This document shows, one piece after another, positions 47,252 to 51,860 of a stretch of 51,860 bases of DNA. The notes under the pieces are model-generated. The model made no database searches, was not told the DNA's origin, and saw only the letters and a list, made by a program, of their open reading frames with translations. The position numbers and the translations under genes were made by a program. The stretch comes from Ophiocordyceps camponoti-saundersi (nom. inval.). Lineage: Eukaryota; Ascomycota; Sordariomycetes; Hypocreales; Ophiocordycipitaceae. The stretch is taken from positions 1 through 51,860 of the forward strand of contig PDHQ01000246.1 of NCBI GenBank assembly GCA_003339415.1. The letters are read 5' to 3'. Positions within the stretch are counted from its first letter, which is position 1; each line of letters starts with the position of its first letter.

Positions 47252-48780
47252 ATTTTTAGTTAAAGCGTTTATTAAATTAAAAGCCTAGCTAATATATAGT
47301 TTTTAGTAAGGTAATTTAGCGCCCGCTATAATAAAAGCTAGGTAATATTAATTATTATCGCTTAATAAAATATATAACTTTAGTTTTAGCTAAGTTAAAG
47401 TTAATATTATTATATTATTTTTAATAAATAGTAATATTAAGTAAATATTAGGCCTTATAGCTAATTTTTTCTAAGTTTTTACTAATTATAAGTATATTAT
47501 AATTATCTATATACGTGAAGCGGCTACTTAGCTTATCTAATTAGTAAACTAAGGTAATATAAAGTATATATAATATAAGGGAGATAAAGGAGCTTTACGG
47601 TAAGCTATAAAAAAGCGGGTTTATTAAAATAACTATCTTATTTAAGCGGACGCTAGTAAGCCTCCCTATTATAAAAGAGTTTACTTAGTAAAGTAAGTTA
47701 TTAAGCTAGCTTTATAAGTATATTTATAAGAGGAGGCGGATTTAAAAAATTATATTAAAAATTCTTTATATATTAGCTATAATAAAAATAACTATTTTAC
47801 CTTAATTAGAAATATCTTTAATATTATAAATAAAATAGCTAATAATATTAGTAAATAACTTTATAAATAAAGTACTTATATATTATAAGGAGATTACGCT
47901 ATATTAAATATATTTCTAAGTAATATAGTAGGTAAGGAAATATTTAAGCCTTTTACTAAAATAAAATAGTAAAGCGATAAGGCGCTAGCTTTTAATTATA
48001 CTAATATCCCGCCTAAGCTTAAAAAGGAGGGCGACCTAAGCTTTCTTAAAAGGTAAGGGGTAGTAGCTTAAAGTTAAGTAGCTTTAATATAGCGTAATAA
48101 TAGCTATTATAATATAAGTTTACGTAGCTTTTAATATTTTAATAATAATATTATTAATATTAAAAATTATATTACTTAAGCTATAAACTATTTTTATAAT
48201 TTTAGCTTACGTAAGATTATTATTTTAAAAGATTATTTATATAAAGTAAGTATTATTAATTTAGTAATAATTATTATTTTATAAAAACCTTTCTAAAAAG
48301 TATTTTTAGAAAATTATAGCTTTCTTAGTAAGCTTAATAATAAGTATACTATTAACTTATAAAAAAAAATAAGGTAAATTATAAGCGCTTTTTATATTAG
48401 CCGAATACTTAGTAAATATCCTTATCTAATAAAGCTTTAGTAATAATATCTTTATAATATTTCTTTTTCGCTTTACGGACCTCCTTTTTTAAGGCTCTCT
48501 AGGCGTTAAGGGCGCGGGTAATTTAAGGGCCTTAGTAGCGGGCTTATTATATAGCTATCGCTTTCTTTATATACTTAAGCGTTTACTATATAGTCCGCCT
48601 AAAGTTTAGCTTAGCTAGCTTATAAGCGGATTCTATTATTTATCTAAAAAGTAAGATAAGGGCTTCCGCTAACTTATTAAAGTTACCTATTATAACTATA
48701 ATAAAAGGGAGGGTAGGTATACTTACTTTTACTTATAAGGTAAAATTAATAATATTTTTAAGTAAGTTTTAAAAAATATA
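47252..48780 (-). pseudogene. LINE reverse transcriptase relic, RIPed
   Basis: On the minus strand the RT core shows LPQSSFISLILYILY (from GLPQGSP.SPILY.LY) at about 47,605-47,563, then SSRFTYIDNYNIL with YIDN for the catalytic YVDD at 47,513-47,502. The thumb part follows (NLAKTKVIYF, then TIYQLGFQFNKR from the usual TVRWLGxxFDxR), running to the copia junction. Further upstream are RT fingers and a linker to the endonuclease. Confidence 0.8.
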
Positions 48781-49950
48781 TTATAAAAGAAAGGGGTTAC
48801 TAAAAAGAAGGCTTTTTAATATTATAATAATAATTTCGTAATTAAAGCTTATATAAAGGTAATAAGTAACTATATTAAAAGTAAGGGGGATATTAGTAAA
48901 GATAAGGTTTAAAATATTCCTATAATTATAAGTAAGCTAGCTTAGCTTATTTAAAATAGTAAGCTTATATTAGTAAGCGTAATTAGCTAAAGTTATAATA
49001 CCGGTATTTTATTCTCCTTAAGGGAGGTATAATTATTATATATAATACTTAAGGTTAAAGTTTTTAGTAATTATAATATATTTATATAGCTATTAGTTAA
49101 GGAAAATCTATAAAGTTTATAATTAACGGATATATAGTTAAATATAAGCGTTAAGGAAAATAGTTTTATTAACTTAAATTTAAATTAAGTTCTTATAGCT
49201 ATTTTTACGGGTAATAAGCTTAAGCTATAAGTAAGCTTAATATCCCTTTCTTTAGCAGATATATATTAGAACTTAAGGCTTCTTAGCTTTATTAGTTTAT
49301 AACGCTATAAAAGTAAAGTAATTAAACTTAATATAAAACTTAGTTTAATATTAGGAGGGTAAGTTATTATTATAAAAAAGCTTTTATAAAAAAACTATAT
49401 CTATAGCGTTAGTAAAAATAAATTATAAAGCGGTATTATATATAGCGCTATTTTTAGCTATATTAGCTTAAAATATTTTTAAATAATCCTTATTACTTAT
49501 TTATTAATAATATACTTAAGTTATTAAAAATAAGTAGTATAATAAGTAATATAGCTTTTTTTACTTTTAGGTAAGGGGGTTATAATAGCGTTTTTTTTAG
49601 TAACCTTATCCGCTATCTTAAATTCTATTAAGTTAGCGTTCGGGCTAGTACTAATAAAGCTAAATATTAAAGGTAATAATATTAAAGTTTTAAGAAACTT
49701 TTTAGTTATAAGTAAAGCGGGGGAGGGAGAAGGGGAGCTTATTAAGCTAGCTAAGTTATCCTTAAAGCCTAAGCTAAAAGTAAGCTTACTATAATTAAGT
49801 TTAGAGACCTTTTTATTTATAGCGATTTTTATAATATTAATATAAGTTTTTATAAATAGCGAGGTAAAATTATAAGCTTACTAAGCTTATTACTAAGCTT
49901 ATTAGCTAAGGGGTATACTATTATTTAATAAGTTTATTACTAGGCTTCGG
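48781..49950 (-). pseudogene. LINE endonuclease relic, RIPed
   Basis: The minus strand near 48,940-48,885 reads SKLTILNKLSQLTYNYRNIL then NLIFTNIPLT, close to the T.DLVFTN end of the apurinic endonuclease of fungal LINEs. The rest of the domain upstream is too mutated to map catalytic residues. Confidence 0.6.
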
Positions 49951-51439
49951 AGGGTAAGGAAAGCGGCGAGGCCTATTTTACGGATCTACTTCTACTAAGC
50001 TTAGGTAAGGTAGCTAAGGACTTTATTTTTTTAAATAGGCCTCGCTAAATATTTCTTATATATAAAAATATAAGCTTTAAGGTAATTAATATATTATATT
50101 AGCTTATTATACTTACTATATTTTTTCTTTTTATAAGTTTTATAATAAGCTAGTTAGATATAAGGTTTAGCTTTATATTAGTTAAAATATTTAATATACT
50201 AAGTAAGCGGGGAGGTTTTATTAATTATATAAGCTAAGCTATTTATATTAAAAAATTAAAAAAGCTTAATTATAAAAAAAAAGGAGATAATTTAAATAGC
50301 CGCTAAAAGCTTATTTTATAAATCTTAGTTATTTAATAAATAGTAGCTTATAAGCTTAACTTTTATCTAAGCTTCGGCCTTATTATTAATAAGCTTAGCT
50401 ATTAAAATAAAAGTTTTATTTACGAAATTATAAAGGTTTATTAAGATATTAAAAATAATATAAGTAGCTTACTTCTTAGGGGTATCTACCTTATTATAGC
50501 TAATAATAATATAAATCTTCGCTATATTTATAATAGTAAGCTTTTAAGCGTTAAAGTTAGTAATAATAACTAAGAACCTTATTTTAGTAGCGCTTACGAA
50601 AAGGAAATCTAAGATTAGTTAGCTAATAATATCCGCTATAGCTTTATAAATTATAAAAAGGGGGGTTTAATATTATATAATAAAGGAGTTAAAATAAAGG
50701 AAAACCTTAAAGTTTAGCCTTATTAGCTATACTTTTACCTTAGTTATAATAATAATAGCGGTAATTATAATTTTATTTATTTTAGCTTTTTTCTATAGCT
50801 AAGAGGGTAAAGCTAATAAGCTAAATATAATATTAGCTTAAAATAGGAAAGCGCTAATAATATTATCTTACTTATAAGTAAAAATTTTAAATTATTAATT
50901 AATATTATAGTTATATATAATATATAGCGCGTTAAAGCTTATAACTTATTAAAGCGTATTTTTAATAATATTAGTAAAATAGCTAATATAAGCTTTAGCG
51001 TATTCCTTAAAAAAAAGATAATATTATTAAAAATAATAATAATAGCTTATATAATATTCTTTTTAATAGCGTATTTTTAGCGAAGCTTCGTAAATACTAG
51101 CGCGAGGCTAATTATATAAATAAAAATTACGAAATTATTATTAGTAAGTAAAATTTTCCTAAAGCCGCGATTACCCTCCTTTTTAAAAGTTCTCTTTATT
51201 ATTTTTATTTTATAAAGGGTAACTAAGATTACCTTAGCGTTATAAGCTATAGTAGTAAGTATTATAGGCGATACGCCGGTTATATATACTACGATTAGGG
51301 CCTAGGATAATATCGTAATTATTATTAAGGGTAAGGCCGAAGCTAGAATTAGGTATTAGTAGTGTTTTAGTAGTAGTCTCCGCTAGGCACTAATAGCGGG
51401 GCGAAAACTCAGGTAATGTAGGAGGGAAGTAGTTTATAG
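49951..51439 (-). pseudogene. LINE ORF1-like region and 5' end
   Basis: Minus-strand coding-like sequence near 50.6-50.4 kb (ISQLILDFLFVSATKIRFLV and then KIYIIISYNKVDTPKKQ) sits where LINE ORF1 is expected; the zinc-knuckle ligands are not visible. The outer ~90 bp at the 5' end (51,350-51,439) has normal CA/TG content, so RIP faded out at the element edge. Confidence 0.5.
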
Positions 51440-51452
51440 AATCTCGGTATAA
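51440..51452. repeat. LINE target-site duplication, right copy
   Basis: GAATCTCGGTATA, identical to 27,920-27,932, at the 5' end of the minus-strand LINE. A 13-bp duplication is in the usual range for target-primed reverse transcription. Confidence 0.85.
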
Positions 51453-51860
51453 ACCGGACGGATGGCCCCTTTTAAAGAGCATCTATTAATTAATAGAAGG
51501 CATCTAAATTCGTCGGAATTTTTTTTCGCCGGGCCCGGTAAAGACGTATCGAAGTAGCCTACAAGTACCTACTACCTACCTAGTCGGTAGATGAATGGCC
51601 TCGTCACCTGACTGCCAAAGATGGCCTCATGTAGCCACAAAACAAGCAAAACACAAGAGGACCCACACATGGGTAGCAAAGCTCGGTTGATTGTGTAGAA
51701 ACTAAAAGGCCTCTGAGCCATCTGTCTACATCTGAGTATTCATATTTGCCACGGCACCTATTCCTATTAGACACGACACTCCTAGATTTAGCGGTACGTA
51801 CCGAATTACTAAGGCATTTTCCGACCTACCCCACCACGTAACGTAATAGCGGTACAAGGC
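51453..51860. other. Unmutated flank of the LINE insertion, no gene seen
   Basis: Ordinary composition resumes. It was contiguous with the sequence left of 27,920 before the LINE arrived. No coding relic, tRNA or repeat was recognised in these ~400 bp. Confidence 0.6.

Larger units (their letters stand above)
27933..51439 (-). mobile_element. Full-length LINE, interrupted by nested LTR elements
   Basis: A non-LTR retrotransposon on the minus strand, 5' end at 51,439 and 3' end at 27,933. Without the inserted copia element (29,890-47,246 plus one 5-bp duplication) it is about 6.1 kb, a normal size for fungal Tad/I-like LINEs. In minus-strand order it has an unassigned ORF1-like region, endonuclease, reverse transcriptase, a C-terminal zinc-finger-like region, a 3' UTR with GC-rich hairpins and a TATACACA tail. 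The protein line continues across the insertion: the RT downstream part ends at 47,252 and resumes at 29,884. Only the outer ~100 bp at each end escaped heavy RIP. Confidence 0.9.

Overview
The window looks like nuclear DNA from a filamentous ascomycete (Pezizomycotina). It has short spliced introns with fungal GT...CTAAC...AG signals, pyrimidine-rich promoters, a fungal SREBP-pathway SCAP gene, and long AT-rich blocks in which the dinucleotides CA and TG are almost absent while CG survives. That last pattern is the signature of repeat-induced point mutation (RIP) acting on CpA. The class or order cannot be fixed from this sequence alone; Sordariomycetes would fit.

Layout: (1) 1-134 is an (AAAT)n microsatellite. 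(2) 135-14,955 is RIP-destroyed transposon DNA. It includes a 6.8-kb hAT DNA transposon (823-7,647) with a spliced minus-strand transposase relic, and a minus-strand Ty3/gypsy pol relic (about 10.4-13.0 kb). (3) 14,956 to about 16,115 is a 5'-truncated LINE copy whose 3' end points at the gene island. (4) About 16,116-27,919 is an unmutated gene island with three genes: a SANT/Myb-like acidic protein (plus strand, 17,570-18,821), a divergent 14-3-3-like protein (minus, 20,534-21,436) and SCAP (minus, 23,043-26,614, three exons). The island also holds a 256-bp TA-flanked MITE and a pair of diverged ~90-bp repeats. (5) 27,933-51,439 is one LINE insertion on the minus strand, bounded by a 13-bp target-site duplication. 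It is interrupted by a Ty1/copia element (29,890-47,246, duplication ATAAT), which is itself interrupted by a chromodomain-type Ty3/gypsy element (33,997-44,181, duplication CTAGC). The 23.5-kb AT-rich block is therefore a three-level nest that entered one site of ordinary DNA. (6) 51,453-51,860 is ordinary DNA continuing from the other side of that site, with no gene seen.

The three island genes do not form a known pathway together. Gene 1 and gene 2 converge; gene 2 and SCAP are co-oriented with a 1.6-kb gap. The two LINE copies, full-length and 5'-truncated, face the island with their 3' tails and form 1.1-kb inverted repeats around it. Coding relics inside the TEs were read by allowing CAA/CAG/TGG to appear as TAA/TAG, so their coordinates are approximate. 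I found no tRNA, rRNA or CRISPR, and no convincing wholly new system. The best candidates for novelty are an unassigned frame after pol in the nested gypsy element, the RIP-resistant structured LINE tail, and the divergent 14-3-3-like gene.
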